A stretch of 64,000 bases of DNA. It comes from Torreya grandis (Eukaryota > Streptophyta > Pinopsida > Cupressales > Taxaceae). The translations under genes and the position numbers were made by a program. The notes beneath the pieces were generated by a model. That model searched no databases and had not been told where the DNA came from. It was given only the letters and a program-made list of their open reading frames with translations. Where the stretch lies: positions 483,001 through 547,000 of the forward strand of contig JARHVA010005357.1 in NCBI GenBank assembly GCA_037957365.1. Direction: 5' to 3'. Each line of letters opens with the position of its first letter. Positions within the stretch are counted from its first letter, which is position 1. This document shows, in pieces, positions 33,401-46,537 of this stretch.

Positions 33401-36400
33401 TATGATAAATGGATTTAAATGAGGTCAAAATTATTATAAGGTTCACTTTACAATCAATTCTTTAAGACAATTTCACCTCAAATTACTCACCTACAACCAT
33501 ACAAGAACTGTTAGTATAGTCCATAGTCATATCTTCATTCTCTTGAAGGTCATGAAGTTAAAATGATAAATTTTTGGGTTTCATAGACAAATAAAGGTCA
33601 TAATATAAAATAATGAAGGAGGTTAAAGGATCAAGTTAAATATCACTCCAAACACCCAAGGACTCAGCCAAGATCTCTTCAAACAACCACCTACAACCAT
33701 AGGAATTCAAGTATATCTCCATGTTCAAATAAGATGAAGGCATAGTGATTCATAAGGAGTTTCATTATGGTATGGAGTATCCATAGTGAGAGATAGATAT
33801 TTTTAGGTCAAGTATTGATAGAGAGGACTCTCAAAGACAAACTATAGCTAGATTACCTTACCAATGCAACCTATAACCATTTAAATGATAAGCTCCTCTT
33901 ACACAGTCATATGCTAGTAATTAAGACCATTCACTCAAGAGTGAGGCTTGTGAGATATTAAGAAAGTGAAAGTGATATGTTGACATATCCAAAACCTTGA
34001 TAAAGAGTAATAAGGCACTATCAATGAAATGAATGTACTTGCTAAAATAGTGCAAATCTTGACTATGAAGGAGCTTGATAACACAATTTAGGGTGTCAAA
34101 TAAATAGAAGGAGCATATAAGGGAGGTTTAAAATGGTATAAAGAGTCATAAAAACACCAAATAATGGTGAAATATCTATTAGACACATCTAAAACTTGAA
34201 AAAACCACATACAATAGTAAGGTCTCACATTTATAATGAATTTTCTTAAGGAGCTAAGGTCATACATGGGATGCATAAGGTTGAAAGTTGACAAATGAAG
34301 AATGAAACCATTAAAATAAATATATTAATGTTTCATAAAAGACATATCCATAATTTAAAATATAAATTGAAGGTGTAAACAAGAAAAAACATATTCATAG
34401 GCCTAGTGAGACATGAAAATGCAAGCAACTCAAGGTAACTTTTAGTAAAAAGAGCCTATGTGCTAAAATATGCATCCTCTAAGCATGAAAATTGGTGGAG
34501 TTAGTACTTGTGACTTTAACAAACTATATAAAATATTTTTGAGGTATTTTTAGGAGGGGGGATACTCACTATTTTTACATAGTCATCAACTTATCTAATC
34601 ATAGTTAGAGTTGGAGTAGGCATATTTTTTAAGGTGCATACAAGTTAAAAAGAGGGTTAAAAATTCATTGAAATGTATTTTCATTAATTAAAAGAATTTT
34701 TTAAATAATAAACACATTTTTTGATGTGATTAAACTAAATAATATATGCAAACCATGCCTTTAAGGGATAAAGTAATCAGGAATGCCTAAAACCCTACAA
34801 GCACATAGTCACACTACTGGACTTTTTCATGAACTTTTCTTCATTTAATGGACATTGAGACATTTAAGAGAGTCATTTAAACCTTGAAAAATATTTTGGA
34901 GTGAATTAATTTTCATAAATATTATTTTTTATAATCTTCTTAAGCATCCTTCTTGCATACATAATCTTGGTAGCCTCCTAAAACCCAACTTCACCATGTA
35001 GAGATTTTGAAGATATTTTTGCAAGGGAGTTCATGATTTTCAATGATGATGAGGGGTTAAATATAATACATTTTCATGGAAAGTTTTTTCCCATTAGATT
35101 TATGTACGTAATGAACAATCCTTAATAAGATATTGACCTCTAAAACCCTTATGAAACCCTCATAACCACCTGATGGAGAAAAGGATCTAGATTTTACATC
35201 TAGTTGATGATTTTGTGTTATAAAATGAAATTTAAGGTCTTATAAACTCCCCTAATCACCTCCATGACCAGTTTTTTGGCATGTAAAATATCTTATCTAT
35301 ATTAACTAGGTAAAAAAGTCAATTTGTTATCTAAATACAAGGGAAGAAAGGATAATTACACATTTAAAGGATTTGAGAAGAAAGATAAGATATTAAAATA
35401 TCTAAATAACACTTCTACAAGAATCGACAAGGGCCATTTTTTTCATTTCCATGGGTAGATAGGCCTGTAGATCAAGGTAAAGATTTGTTTATATGTAGGG
35501 TGAAGGATAATGGATTGGTCAAGACTATATCATGACTCCAAATCATCTTCTATAGTTCATTAATTTTGAAAATATTATATATGATCCTCTAAATTTATCA
35601 TGAAGTCAAGATATTGAACAAACTATGTAGACACATATGTTCATTCTTGACATCACAAGATAAAAACATCATAAAGGGGTAGACAGAGTTAAATCAAGGT
35701 CATGAGGGCACTCCAAATAATCATTAACATCATAATCAAGTCTTAAGAGACATGTAAGCTAATTTTAATCCATAATCAAGTAGTATAATTATGCATCTTG
35801 GCCAAAGAGTACCCAACAATGCTTAAAGAGTTTTTTTTCCACTCTGAGATAAGATTTCACATGCTTACCCTAGTACACACCTTTTTCATGAAATATAATT
35901 ACTATGGTAGTTATAGGGCCTAATACACTAACATTTTTTGCCATTGGTTCAAAGTTTTAGGTCCCAGGATTTATGAACAATCATTAAGAGCCCATAACAC
36001 TCTTAAACCCTTGCAAAACCCCACTAGTAGACCTATTTGTAGATATTTGAAAAATTATACATTCAAACTCATTGAAAACTCTTTATTACAACTTGGATCA
36101 TGAATGATAATATCATATATTCATGTCCATGGCCATCAGTTATATGGATGTTGTATGGATTTGGCATAAATAGGTTTTTTAGAGAAAAACACAAAAGATG
36201 AGGTACAAGGTAGTTTAAATGAAATAAAATCCATGTATATAAAATATTTGAACTTTTTATTCATCAAAAAATCATAATATAATCATAAATATTATTGTAA
36301 CTGTCCTTGGTATCTCATCCAAAATTACCACTCTATAAGAAATGAAGGGAAAAGCTAGCTAGACAATTTTTTTGACTAATTTCTAGATGTTTCAAGCCAA

Positions 36401-36408
36401 GAAGGACC
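30432..36408 (+). repeat. 3' LTR, first part
   Basis: Starts TGTTGGTAATTTAGCC and is colinear with 12479-18595 of the 5' LTR, with small indels (for example about 80 bases of 17590-17670 are missing near 35465). It is interrupted at 36408 within the phrase AAGGACC by a 5-kb insertion. Open frames such as 31624-31893 are not conserved as proteins. Confidence 0.85.
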
Positions 36409-37862
36409 GATTGTCACTTTTATTTTCACCTTTTGAGGAGATGTCTCAGATTTCCTCATCAAAGTGTCACAATCAAAACACTTGTAGGCTATGGGTGCGT
36501 ATGAATGAGGTGAATCTCTAGATAGGGATGGCTCCCTTGATGTACCACTTTGGATCACTACTACACCTAAACTTTGTGGGGAATAAGGGAGAGATATAAA
36601 TGAAATAAAACTATCCTAAGGGAGGTGATACACCAAATAGATATATGACTTATAATTAGTTGCATGTTACACATGAAATCAAGAGACTAATCAAATATAC
36701 ACTTCTCCAATCTACATATTCTCACATCAATATTACATTATGAGGTTATATATGAATGCTTCGGTTAGGAGGAATATAAAAGATGAATTGAATGTAAATA
36801 GTAATAAACTAAGTCACTCAAATTTGAAACTTCCTATAACACTTCACATGCCTTGCAAGAAGAAGCTTTCCAACTACAAATAGGATGAAAGAATGAGACA
36901 ACATGCTAAGGAAATCATAGTTATCACTAAGAAAGATCAATCATCCAAGTAAAACACATTATGAATATTCATAAATAGGTAAAATAAGTATTATTATTTA
37001 TCAAATGGTATGAAAATGAATAGGGATTTTCCATACTCAGGTGGAGCATATGTTACAAAGGCCAAAATGGCTAGTTCTTATAGAACTTGAGAGAGAGAGG
37101 AGAAGAAATAAGTACAAGGGTCACAAGGACACTTGTAAAGATGAGAGAATTAGTTTTGAATGATAATATTATTTTGTATTAACCATGTAAGTTTAGGAAG
37201 CACAAGTATCCTTACAAGGCATGAAACTCTTGCAAACTGGCAAAAAACTCGTTATTCTAGCTCAAAAAAATTCATTCATGATTAGCCCTATTTGAAAATC
37301 CAAAAACTAATTAGTAATAGGTATTATTATTGTAATTAATTGGAATAATTTAATAAATTCCTCTCCATGCATTTTTAATGATTGGTAATTTGGAATCATC
37401 TAAGAATGAGCCATCATCATCTGTAATCTAAAAAACTCTTCCTTTATGTACCCTGCACACTTGGCCTACAAAAAGGCATAAATTTTCCATTTAAATACAT
37501 GGTATGGAGTTAATGACACCTATAAATATATTAAATTTTCTTAGAGGCATAAATAACACCTTAAAATTAGTGCACTTGAAGTTTTCCATCCTTCTCACTA
37601 GCTTGGTCACTATGCAAGTTTTGACTGGCTAAGATGAAGCAACTAGTTAAGACACTTAGGATTTTTTCCAAGGAATTAAATTTAAATTTTGAGTTATAAA
37701 TAGTACTAATATTCCATCCCATGTGATTGGAATCTCTTTAAACCTCATACAACCTACACAATGCATAAAACTATAAAGAAAAGCCTATTTTTCACTCCAT
37801 CCATATAGTTTTGTACAACTAATCCTTATGGGGAGAAGCCTAAGAGAGTCCTATATAATTAA

Positions 37863-37885
37863 AAATAATAATAATAATAATAATA
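37863..37885. repeat. (TAA)n microsatellite
   Basis: About seven uninterrupted ATA/TAA trinucleotides inside the 5-kb insertion. Confidence 0.9.
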
Positions 37886-40800
37886 TGAAAATTATTCCAT
37901 TATATTATCTTTCCAACCTCATTTTCCCAATTGGGTCCTTGTAAGGGTTTAGCAAGGGTTTTAGATAGTTTTGACCTCTTAAGTTGTGTTCATAAAGCTG
38001 GGATGTTGGAACTTCAAAAAAAAATCACTAATGTGATGTTGAGGACCCTTGATAACTTATAAAATATTATTAATTACCTATGAAAATCATCAAGAGAGGT
38101 ATGAGCACTCAAAGTTCTTATTCAATCTTATTTCTTCCATTTTACACAAGCCTGAGGTTATCTTGAGCCCAAAAATGGATTCATCATTTGTTTCACTATA
38201 TTCCAAAAGCTTATACATGTCTAATATGACCCCATAATTTTTTTAATATTTTATAAATCTTTCCTCATTCTAAAATTATATTTGACTTTTCATTTGTACC
38301 CTAGGCCTAAACCTTGCTTATCAGGCTTGCTTGTATACTTTGTTGTTTTAGACCATCCTATTGGATCTTATCCTCCCTAATTGGTTTCTCATGTTAGTAT
38401 ATATGATATAAAAAAAATTAAATATTTTTTAATGGTATAAACATCTCTTCATCCATCCATTTCACCATCCTTTCTAAGATTGTATGTTTTACTCATAAGG
38501 GAGTGCCCTCTATCTAAGATAAAACTAATGGAACTACCCATATTACATCATACAAAATGAAACATTGAGATGGTTATCTATGTCCTAAAGTTTCTTTATA
38601 CAAATTTTGAGCTCTTGATTAAGTCAATATACCTCTCAACTCATCCAAAACCCAAAATAGACCCCTGGTGAAATGGACTGTGTGCAGGATTCTTCCAATG
38701 GATTATGTGATTTATTGGAGCCCTTTCCTCCCCTATTTATATTTTTATCATGAAATATCCATGAGAATAATTTTAAAATGATGTGGGTGTTCTCATTTTC
38801 TCTTATCACTCTAAAAAATTTTATGTTCCTTCCCATACATTTTTCCTAGTTAGGACTAAGTGTCAGTTGACTATGTTTTGCATTGAAAGGGCACCTATAG
38901 GTGCATGATTGTATGATTTGGGATTGACAATAGGGTAAAAAAAACCTTAATGGATCCCTATAGTTAATTTTTAATTTTTTTAATTCATTTTATTAATCTT
39001 CATGATTTACCAACACTTAAGACATACTCCTTTATGCACATTGCCTATAATAGTCAACATTTGGTTGTATGTGCATACAAAGCGTCTTAAGAGGTTTATA
39101 TAAGCTTGTTTCACACATTAAAAATATTATTGAGGTAATAATGTCTATAATTAAAGTTTTCATAGTATTTTTTCATCATTACAACTCTCCCCATATATTT
39201 TAGCTATAATTTAAGCTCATAAACTAAAAACTCTTTCTTGACTGTGATACCCTGCCTATTAGCTTCATGTAGGTGTATATTTATCTACTTGGACTTTGGA
39301 TATGAGGTTTGAATATAATCCTATATTATTTACATATCCTTTTCACATACTTTAAATCACCATAAATATTCTAAAACATCACATAGCTACCATGCTTAAT
39401 CCACTGTCTGCATACCCTGCTGTAGGTGAACAATTTAGGAACTAGGTACCCTTGTAGGTGTGTATAGGAGGAAAAATACAAAGTATCATCTAATTAATTT
39501 GATTTTAGATAAAAATTAATCTATTAAAATATTTTAAATATTCTAACATGTTACATTTTATATTGTGAAACTTTGGATGAAAAAGGTCTCCCTTGGATCA
39601 AAACCTATAGACATCAATGCCTGAGTTTAGTGTCTTTATAGGCAAGTTTAGGCCTCTTAATCACCATTCTCCACTAACACTCTATCCTTTAAAATTTTCA
39701 AGGTACTTTTATATGCTATAGTATAAAAGTTATACTCATTTATCCACTTCAAAGGTCATTTCAACCATGTTATATGATATCAACAAAACCCCTAGGAATT
39801 CTATTTTGCACTTTTAGGGATAAAGACCTAAACATTATCATCTCATGATTTAAAGGTTTCTCCACTATCATTTGAAAATTTGACACATAAAATGAGTCTA
39901 CCATGATTCTAAAATAATTATATGATTTCAATAAAAAGTTCCATCACATGATTCAACACTTTAAATGGATATTTAGCTCTTTGTTAAGTTTCTTGTAGGT
40001 GACCATTCAGTCTATACATGTAGTAAAGGAGAAAGTGGATAGTGTGCATGATTTTTAACCTTTCATGAGTTTTGAACCAGTATAAAAACTTCAAAATTCA
40101 CTCCTCACACGTCCAATAGCTTAAAAACACTACAAAGGCTCCCATTATACCATGACATCATCCTCTAAGACTCTTGTAGGTGAATATTTGAATTGTAGCA
40201 AACAAATTATCTGCTTAGGTAGTGAAGATGAGTTTCATATTTTAAGGATCATGTACCTTATTAAAAAATTTAAATTAACCCCATTAAAATTTTGAGTATT
40301 TAAAACAATCTAATATATCCTCATTTCAACATGATTTTCCTTTTCAAGCACCTAGTTGACTGGTATGATAATCATATAGCATATTGATTGTATGGTGTTA
40401 TATGATGTACTCTCATGGAGATTAATTAGATAAAGAGTTTTAATGGTAAATAGGAACAATAAAACATCATAAAATTAGTGTTAACCTATCAAACTTAGTG
40501 AAGTTACCATCAAAGCATGAAACTCTTGAAAATGGTGGAAACTTACCAGTTGCATAGTAAAGTGTTCCCTCCTACAACTTATGATGATTATCACATAAAA
40601 AAACCTTGAAATGATTAAAAAAACATGGATATAATTATATTATTAATCCAAAATCATTTTGAGTCAACCTTATCAACTAGTTTTTATGGACTTGTCCAAG
40701 ATGGAGTAAAATGTATAGGGTACATATATTAGAAAACAAAAAAATGTAATAAACTTGTAAATGATGGTTCATAAATTAGGTTTGAACAATATTATAAATA

Positions 40801-41390
40801 TGTTTATGAAAATTGATCTCTCTTAGTGTACTAACACCTCCCAAAAGTTTTTGACCTGAAACTTCTTCTACTAACCATACCAAACATGAACCTGATGATC
40901 ACTTCTACATGTCTAGAAGGGAAAGAAAGGATCAAAAAAGTTTTTGGAATTTTTTATCACTTAAAATTTGTTTTAATAACTGATATTCGTGTGAGGAATA
41001 TTAATTATCATATTAAAACCTTCTACCATGTTTAAAACTCTCTCATAGGCCATACAAGTGTCAAACTCTTCTCTTTTCCCAAGAAAACTACCCTTTATTA
41101 TAAATAACCTACCAATTTCAGATACCAAAGGTTTATTAAGAAAAATTTGGACACATGGTGTGTGACATAACCTTTTATAAACTTCATATTTCCCTAGGGG
41201 GCTATACAAGTCATTAAATACCCCTTTTTTTGACCTCAAAATGACTCAAAATGATAAATGAATGAAAAATTGATTGACTAAGGCTAATAAAATATGTAAT
41301 AGCATAAATATACATATAATACATTCTATGACATAATATTATACCCTAAAAAATAACTAAAACTCAAATTTTTATGTATAGGTACCCCAA

Positions 41391-41409
41391 TTTGACCTAC
41401 AGGGTCAAA
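41391..41409. repeat. short inverted repeat at the insertion end
   Basis: TTTGACC (41391-41397) and GGTCAAA (41403-41409) form a 7-bp stem close to the end of the 5-kb insertion. Confidence 0.6.
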
Positions 41410-41420
41410 TTTGGTCAACA

Positions 41421-42300
41421 TGACCCATTTAATGACAAATAATTTGTTCATGTCTTTAATTCATCGTTTTTATAGTTTTTCATGGTATTTTTCATGTTAT
41501 AATGGCCACCAAGCATAAAAATTTAGGATATTGGGCCTAATTTGGCCTAGTAGGCATATTTAATCAATCAAGTGGAGAAAAGTGCCATAAAAGTTTGTTG
41601 ATATGAGATAATGTGGAGTTATCATGCCTATTTAGTTTGTCCACATTATTTAAGACTAATATTTAAGGTCATCAACATGTTTAAATAATCATTGGGATTA
41701 GTTAACTAGCCTTGAATTTATTCATCCTCATGCACAACTCATCTTGAGTTCTAAATCATAAGCTAACTCACTTCTACATTAGTTATCTACATTATCTTGA
41801 GTATCTTAGATAAGACAAAAGGATCACTCCACCTTTTTTTAAATGCCAAAAATTCATTCAAAGTTCATACAATCATCATGCAATACACTAAACACAAGGA
41901 GATGTTTAGAAAGGCTATTATTTGTAAATTATAAATGAAAATTGACTTGAGTTAATATCATGTTGACTTCTCCTTATCTTCTGTATGCCACATTAGCTAT
42001 ATATTCTCTATTTTGATATATATTATGGCCTTTAAGCCATTTTTCTAGATCCCTCGAGCTAGTGTTGAGAAAATATACAAAAATTGTAACTTTCACTAGA
42101 AGTCAATAAAAAAAGTTTTTGTAGATTCATTATTGGTAGTAGTGTGTAATTTTAATTATTGATGTTCATACAAGTGTGATAATTATATCCTTTTTTAGGT
42201 CCTTTCCTCACCTACTACTATGATTTCATCCTTTATAGGTCACTTGAAGAGTTAAGAATAAAAATTGTGTTAAAGAATGTTAGTATGAAGTGTCTTTAGA
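41421..42300 (+). repeat. 3' LTR, second part
   Basis: Resumes with GACCCATTT and is colinear with about 18595-19488. Shared blocks include AAGGAGATGT, TTTGTAAATTATAAAT and GTGTCTTTAGA, where similarity ends at 42300. The final 400 bases of the LTR are missing, so the 3' edge is truncated rather than natural. Confidence 0.8.
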
Positions 42301-42586
42301 TTGTCATACTTACAAATATTGTCCTCTTACTAATTGAGATTACAAACATTATTGTAAACTATTAATTATGAAAAACCTTAAAATCTAGCATTGTACCATT
42401 ATGAGAAACTTGAAATATATCTATGTTTGTCTTTATATCATGAATTCAACCTTGGAAACATTCCAATCTTATTACATGATCATGGAACCATTATTTATCA
42501 TTAATACAATCAAAAAATATTATAAACTATTAATCAAAATTGCATACTAAATAAGCTTATAAACATTCTTTAACATTATTTCATAC
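42301..42586. repeat. spacer with repeated CTTACAAACATT phrases
   Basis: Short irregular repeats of a phrase like CATACTTACAAACATTGTCC followed by TACTAAATGAGCTTACAAACATT occur near 42305, 42540 and 42580, and again at 46181. No coding. It may have been the substrate for the neighbouring tandem duplication. Confidence 0.55.
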
Positions 42587-43569
42587 TTACAAACATTGTC
42601 CTCATACTAAATGAGCTTACAAACATTTTTTATTTTTTATCCTTTATGGCTTAAATGAGCTTTTTCCATGTTGAAGATTTACAAAAGTATGTAAAGAAGT
42701 AAATTAAAGGAGGAAATAATTCAAATATACCATTTTGAATAAGAAGTATGGAATTTAGGAGATTAAGGAGTCTTAAACTTCTAATATACCTTTATGTCTC
42801 TTTTTTAAATGTTTCACCATTTACAATGACCTTAATGAATGCCTTAAGACCCCTTTTTATATATTTTCACTTAAAATCACATTTATACCATTTAAGTCAT
42901 CAAATAGGCTTGTATAAGGGCTAAAATGAACTTTATGACCTCTTAAATGCTCATAAGACCTTATTGAATCTAAAAATATATGGAATAACCCTAAATGATC
43001 ATCAAATCCTTGATTTTGGTATAGGGAGATCAACCACATAAAGGTAATACCAACTCATAATGAACTGATCTTGACCTAGAATTTTGGATACTAAAATGTA
43101 AGGTGAGGTAAGGTTAAGATGACTTGAAAAGTCAACATTTTTAGTAACCATTTTGGGTTAGTTTTCTACTAAGCAAGGATACATTATCCTTATTCAAGTC
43201 CATTGGGCATAGGATTTATTAAAAGATCAAAACCAATCATTTTGGAAGTTCCATCATGATTGAAACATGCTTGGTTGACCTCTAAATAAATTGAATATGC
43301 CCCAAAACATAAAAATAAAATAAAGAATAGTAGAATAATAATTTAACACTTAGAGGAATGATAAACAACTACACTACTAAAAAAAATTGCAACAACACTT
43401 GGAGGAATGATAAAAATTAAACAACCATGCACAGGTTTGGAACAAGGCCTCAAAAGCATGGTTTGAGGTTTATCCCATTGGCTAGGATAGGTAGTGCTTT
43501 TCTAATTAGCTCAAGTCAAAACAAAAACCTCTAAAGTATTCATAGATAAATGCAAAAATGTTATTAGAT

Positions 43570-43863
43570 TCATTTCAAAGATCAACAAACTCTTACTCTT
43601 CAAATTTTGAACATACCTTTCCCATTTCTAAATGTTTATCCCTTGAGATATCCACTTTATCATAGTTTCCCTCTTTGATCATCATGTTCTTTCTTGCATT
43701 TTTCAGCTGATTATCCATGTTGAAAATACTTTCCAAAGTCACTAACTCTTTTGGAAACTCATTAGTATTCACCTATAAAATATGATCACCATGAGTTTCT
43801 TACACCTTTAAATGATTTTTAGAATAAAAATCAATCTCTTCCACTAATATTACATGTTCCTGA
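43570..43863 (-). pseudogene. minus-strand gypsy fragment (RNase H-RT connection), duplicate 1
   Basis: Reading the minus strand from 43863 down: EFPKELVTLESIFNMDNQLK, then KEGNYDKVDISRDKHLEMGK, ending near VCSKFEE. This is the connection between extra RNase H and RT of Tat-like gypsy elements; copy A shows the same block as LPKGLVTL near 23160. It is truncated at 43863 by the LTR start. The expected RT does not follow leftwards in any readable form. Confidence 0.7.
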
Positions 43864-46105
43864 TGTTAGTTCCCAAACTTGCACTTAGAAATTTGTACCT
43901 TGTTTCTAAATATTAATTTTGGAATGTTTAATTGTTACTTAATATATGAGAATGTGTACCTATTTTATGAAACTTTGCTTCTACATTCAAGGTTATAAAA
44001 ATCCTACTTTTGCCTTGTAAAAACCCTATATAATCCTTATTCTAGCTAATGCTTACCATTTTAATGTTTTAATGAGATTGAAAGTCTATGATAAAAATCA
44101 AGCCTGAAAGATTAAATAATGTTGAGTATGATGTTTTTTGTCTCAAAAAAGCTTTGAAGTGGTGTAATTTATAAGGTAAAATTCAAGTCTACATTATTAA
44201 AAATTGTAGCTGGGATGAAAAGTTTCATGGGAATATATGGCAAAAAAACAAGTTACAAAAAAAAAATCGCAAGTTCAATTTTTCAAATTCTTAAGTTATT
44301 TGAAAAAAAATCAAGTTTTTTGAAAAATTCTTAAGTTCAAACTTGTTCTTCATACTTTTTGGATGGACTTTTTGGTCAAACATTTTATTCAAAATTCTGA
44401 AGTTTTTTGGAAAATTCTTAAGTTTGGAACTCGTGTCAGACATTTTGTTCAAAACTTGTGGTCAGACATTTTTCTTAGAAATTTTGTGTTGAACATTTTG
44501 TTCAAAAATATTTTGTTAGCTTTTGTGTTTCCCTTGATTAAAAGGATTTGGTCATCAAAATTTTTTTGGGGGGGGGGGTTTATGTTTAGGATTTGTGTTT
44601 GGAGCCTTTGATTCATAATGTCCTCCATCCAATAGTCAACATGTATTCAAAAGAGAAATGGTCCAAAAATAAGTAGCAAAGTTTCAAGGGAAATCAAAGT
44701 TAAACATGGAAAACAAGTAAGGCCACAAAATTATTCAAGAGGCCACATCAATTTTTTTACTCATTCCAAAATGTATGAACTATCCAAGTGGAAGTTAAAA
44801 ATTTCAAAGATCAAGTTTTTAAGTAGAAGAGAGCCAAACTATATATATAGTCCATGTGAAGGGTCAAATGACAAATCCAAGATTTTAAAAATGGAAAATA
44901 ATGCACTTAAGCATTATATAATTTGGTGGTAACCCTAAAAGGTCAAAGGCAAATTGAAAATGAGAAGGCATGGGAAAGTTTGGCATTAAACACAAAAGGA
45001 AAAAGGGTAAAATAAGTTAAGTATTTCCATTTTTATATTTTTATTGTGTCAAATACCTCCTTAGAGGAAAAATATCTTGAAGGGTTTATGAGGCCAAGGT
45101 GGGCCATTCCAAGCATATTTTAAAAATGACCATGGATCTTTCTTTGATTCTATCATAGTTGAAGTATTCCAATGCAATCATCAGAAGGCAATGGGATTTA
45201 TTTTCAATTCATAAGAGGAAGGGTAGCTATCTATAATTTTTTAGTTTTGAAAATGATTAATGGGAGAGTATGGCTAGATAGTTACACATGAAAATAAGGA
45301 GTTTGTTTTTCTCCCAAGGAATATTCTCCTTAAGCCTAAGTGTAGCACATTTCCAACCAAGAGGATCAAGGGATTTTTTTCAATTCTTCATCATGACAAG
45401 GATATGTAGTTACAATAATGATTTTATTTCAAGGAATGAGCTTTTAGGTATGATCAAAGGCATCTTCCAGTTAAAGCAAATTCCTAAAATATTATGGGTG
45501 AAAGAGTTGTATAAAAAGAGGGATTGTCCTCTTTTTAAAGTGTGTGGTTAGTTGTTTTTATTTATAATTCTTAGGTTATTTAAAAAAATTGGGATCCTTA
45601 TTTTATGTGTGTCTTATCTCTCTTTCTAAGGTGGTTGCAGTTATACAACCATTAGCAAGCTTTGAGAGTATTGTATATGTCTCCCGTGTTAAAAGAGAAA
45701 ACTCACCATGCTTTTCCCCTTGATCACATTTTGAGTAATGGTGTATGTAATATTTTTTTTCTATATAATGGAAAATTACTATTATTTATGTTTTATTTTG
45801 TTAATGAAATGCAATAATATATTTTTCATGCTTTGTTGATTTGGGTATTTAGTTTTATGCTTATCAATGGTGGTAGTTGTTTTTGGGCATAACTCTAAGA
45901 TGTAAATTCCTTTCTACTTTATGATTTGGGAGTATATTTTTGATAACCTCTTAAGGGAACCCTAGGTTTATGGATTTGATAGGAAAAATTATTTTAATCT
46001 CTAGTTGTAGTGTATGTTGTTGGGTTTCAAGAATCATTTAAATATTTGCATTCTATTGACACCAATGGATGCAAATCATTCCTGATAGTTTCCATAGCTG
46101 GAATT
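43864..46105 (+). repeat. truncated LTR copy (family of the 48.7-kb element)
   Basis: Starts TGTTAGTTCCCAAACTTGCA, like the LTRs at 48687 and 58902, and stays colinear with them for 2.24 kb, stopping at CATAGCTGGAATT. The last 0.7 kb of LTR is absent. Imperfect repeats of TCAGACATTTTGTTCAAAA lie at about 44355-44520. Confidence 0.85.
44568..44578. repeat. run of 11 G
   Basis: An 11-base G run after seven T. The homologous places in the LTRs near 49465 and 59555 have AGGG and AAGG. It is either a local expansion or an assembly artefact. Confidence 0.85.
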
Positions 46106-46180
46106 CATGATATAAGGACAAACATAGGTATATTTCAAGTTTTTCATAATGGTATAATTCTATATTTCAAGGTTTTTATG
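46106..46180. other. junction between duplication units
   Basis: 75 bases at the junction of the tandem units that match neither unit. Filler DNA of this kind is common at repaired breakpoints. Confidence 0.5.
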
Positions 46181-46537
46181 TTACAGACATTGTATTCATA
46201 TTAAATGAGCTTACAAACATTCTTTATTTTTCATCCTTTATGGCTTAAATGAGCTTTTTCCATGTTGAAGGTTTAAAAAAATCCATAAAGAAGTAAATTA
46301 AAGGAGGAAATAATTCAAATATACCATTTTGAATAATAAGTATGGACTTTAGGAGATTAAGGAGTCTTGAAACTCTAATAGACCTTTATGTCTCTTTTTT
46401 GAATGTTTCACCATTTACAATGACCTTAATGAATGACTTAAGACCCCTTTTTGATATATTTTCACTTGAAAGAATTTTTATGCCTTTTAAGTCATCAAAT
46501 AATCTTGTATAAGGTTTAAAATGAACTTTATGACCTC

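Larger units (their letters stand above)
36409..41420 (-). mobile_element. 5-kb insertion in the 3' LTR, probable solo LTR
   Basis: The 3' LTR is colinear with the 5' LTR on both sides, so this block is an insertion. Flanks are GGACC (36404-36408) and TGACC (41421-41425); the 5' LTR has GGACCC there, so this is probably a 5-base target duplication with one change. On the minus strand the block begins TGTTGACC and ends near GTGACA, with TG/CA-like ends. No gag or pol can be read on either strand; the open frames at 36376-36558 and 40973-41239 match nothing I know. The motif TGTAGGTG recurs near 39265, 39420, 39453, 39990 and 40172 in the orientation opposite to the related CACCTACA motif of the host LTR, which suggests a related LTR inserted backwards. 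Confidence 0.6.
12479..42300 (+). mobile_element. Ty3/gypsy (Tat/Ogre-like) tandem complex with giant LTRs
   Basis: The composite reads LTR (12479-19888), internal A (19889-26261), a 122-base LTR stub (26262-26383), internal B lacking its gag start (26384-30431), LTR (30432-36408 and 41421-42300). A and B are direct copies of one internal region; a 100-base comparison by eye shows about 85 % identity. This is what LTR-LTR unequal recombination followed by deletion produces. Domain order is gag, protease, extra RNase H, RT, RNase H, integrase. Integrase after RT places it in Ty3/gypsy; the extra archaeal-like RNase H places it near the Tat/Ogre lineage. All frames are broken. Total span is about 29.8 kb including the 5-kb insertion in the 3' LTR. 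Confidence 0.85.
42587..46105. repeat. tandem duplication, unit 1
   Basis: 3519 bases colinear with unit 2 (46181-50984) once the 1.23-kb solo LTR in unit 2 is set aside. The unit holds about 1.28 kb of flank, including a minus-strand gypsy fragment, and the first 2.24 kb of the LTR of the element at 48687-61754. Both ends are shared to within a few bases: ACAAACATTG on the left and CATAGCTGGAATT on the right. Confidence 0.85.

Noticed and set aside
40973..41239. 88-codon open frame on the minus strand
   Set aside because: It matches no family I know, lies within the non-coding 5-kb insertion and has no supporting neighbour or conserved copy in the window.
12479..42300. Possible CRISPR-like or phage-like array because of many repeated blocks
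   Set aside because: The repeats are kilobase-scale LTR and internal copies of plant retrotransposons; there is no short regular repeat-spacer pattern.
42587..46105. Independent LTR element in unit 1
   Set aside because: It shares the upstream flank with unit 2, so it arose by segmental duplication rather than a separate insertion.
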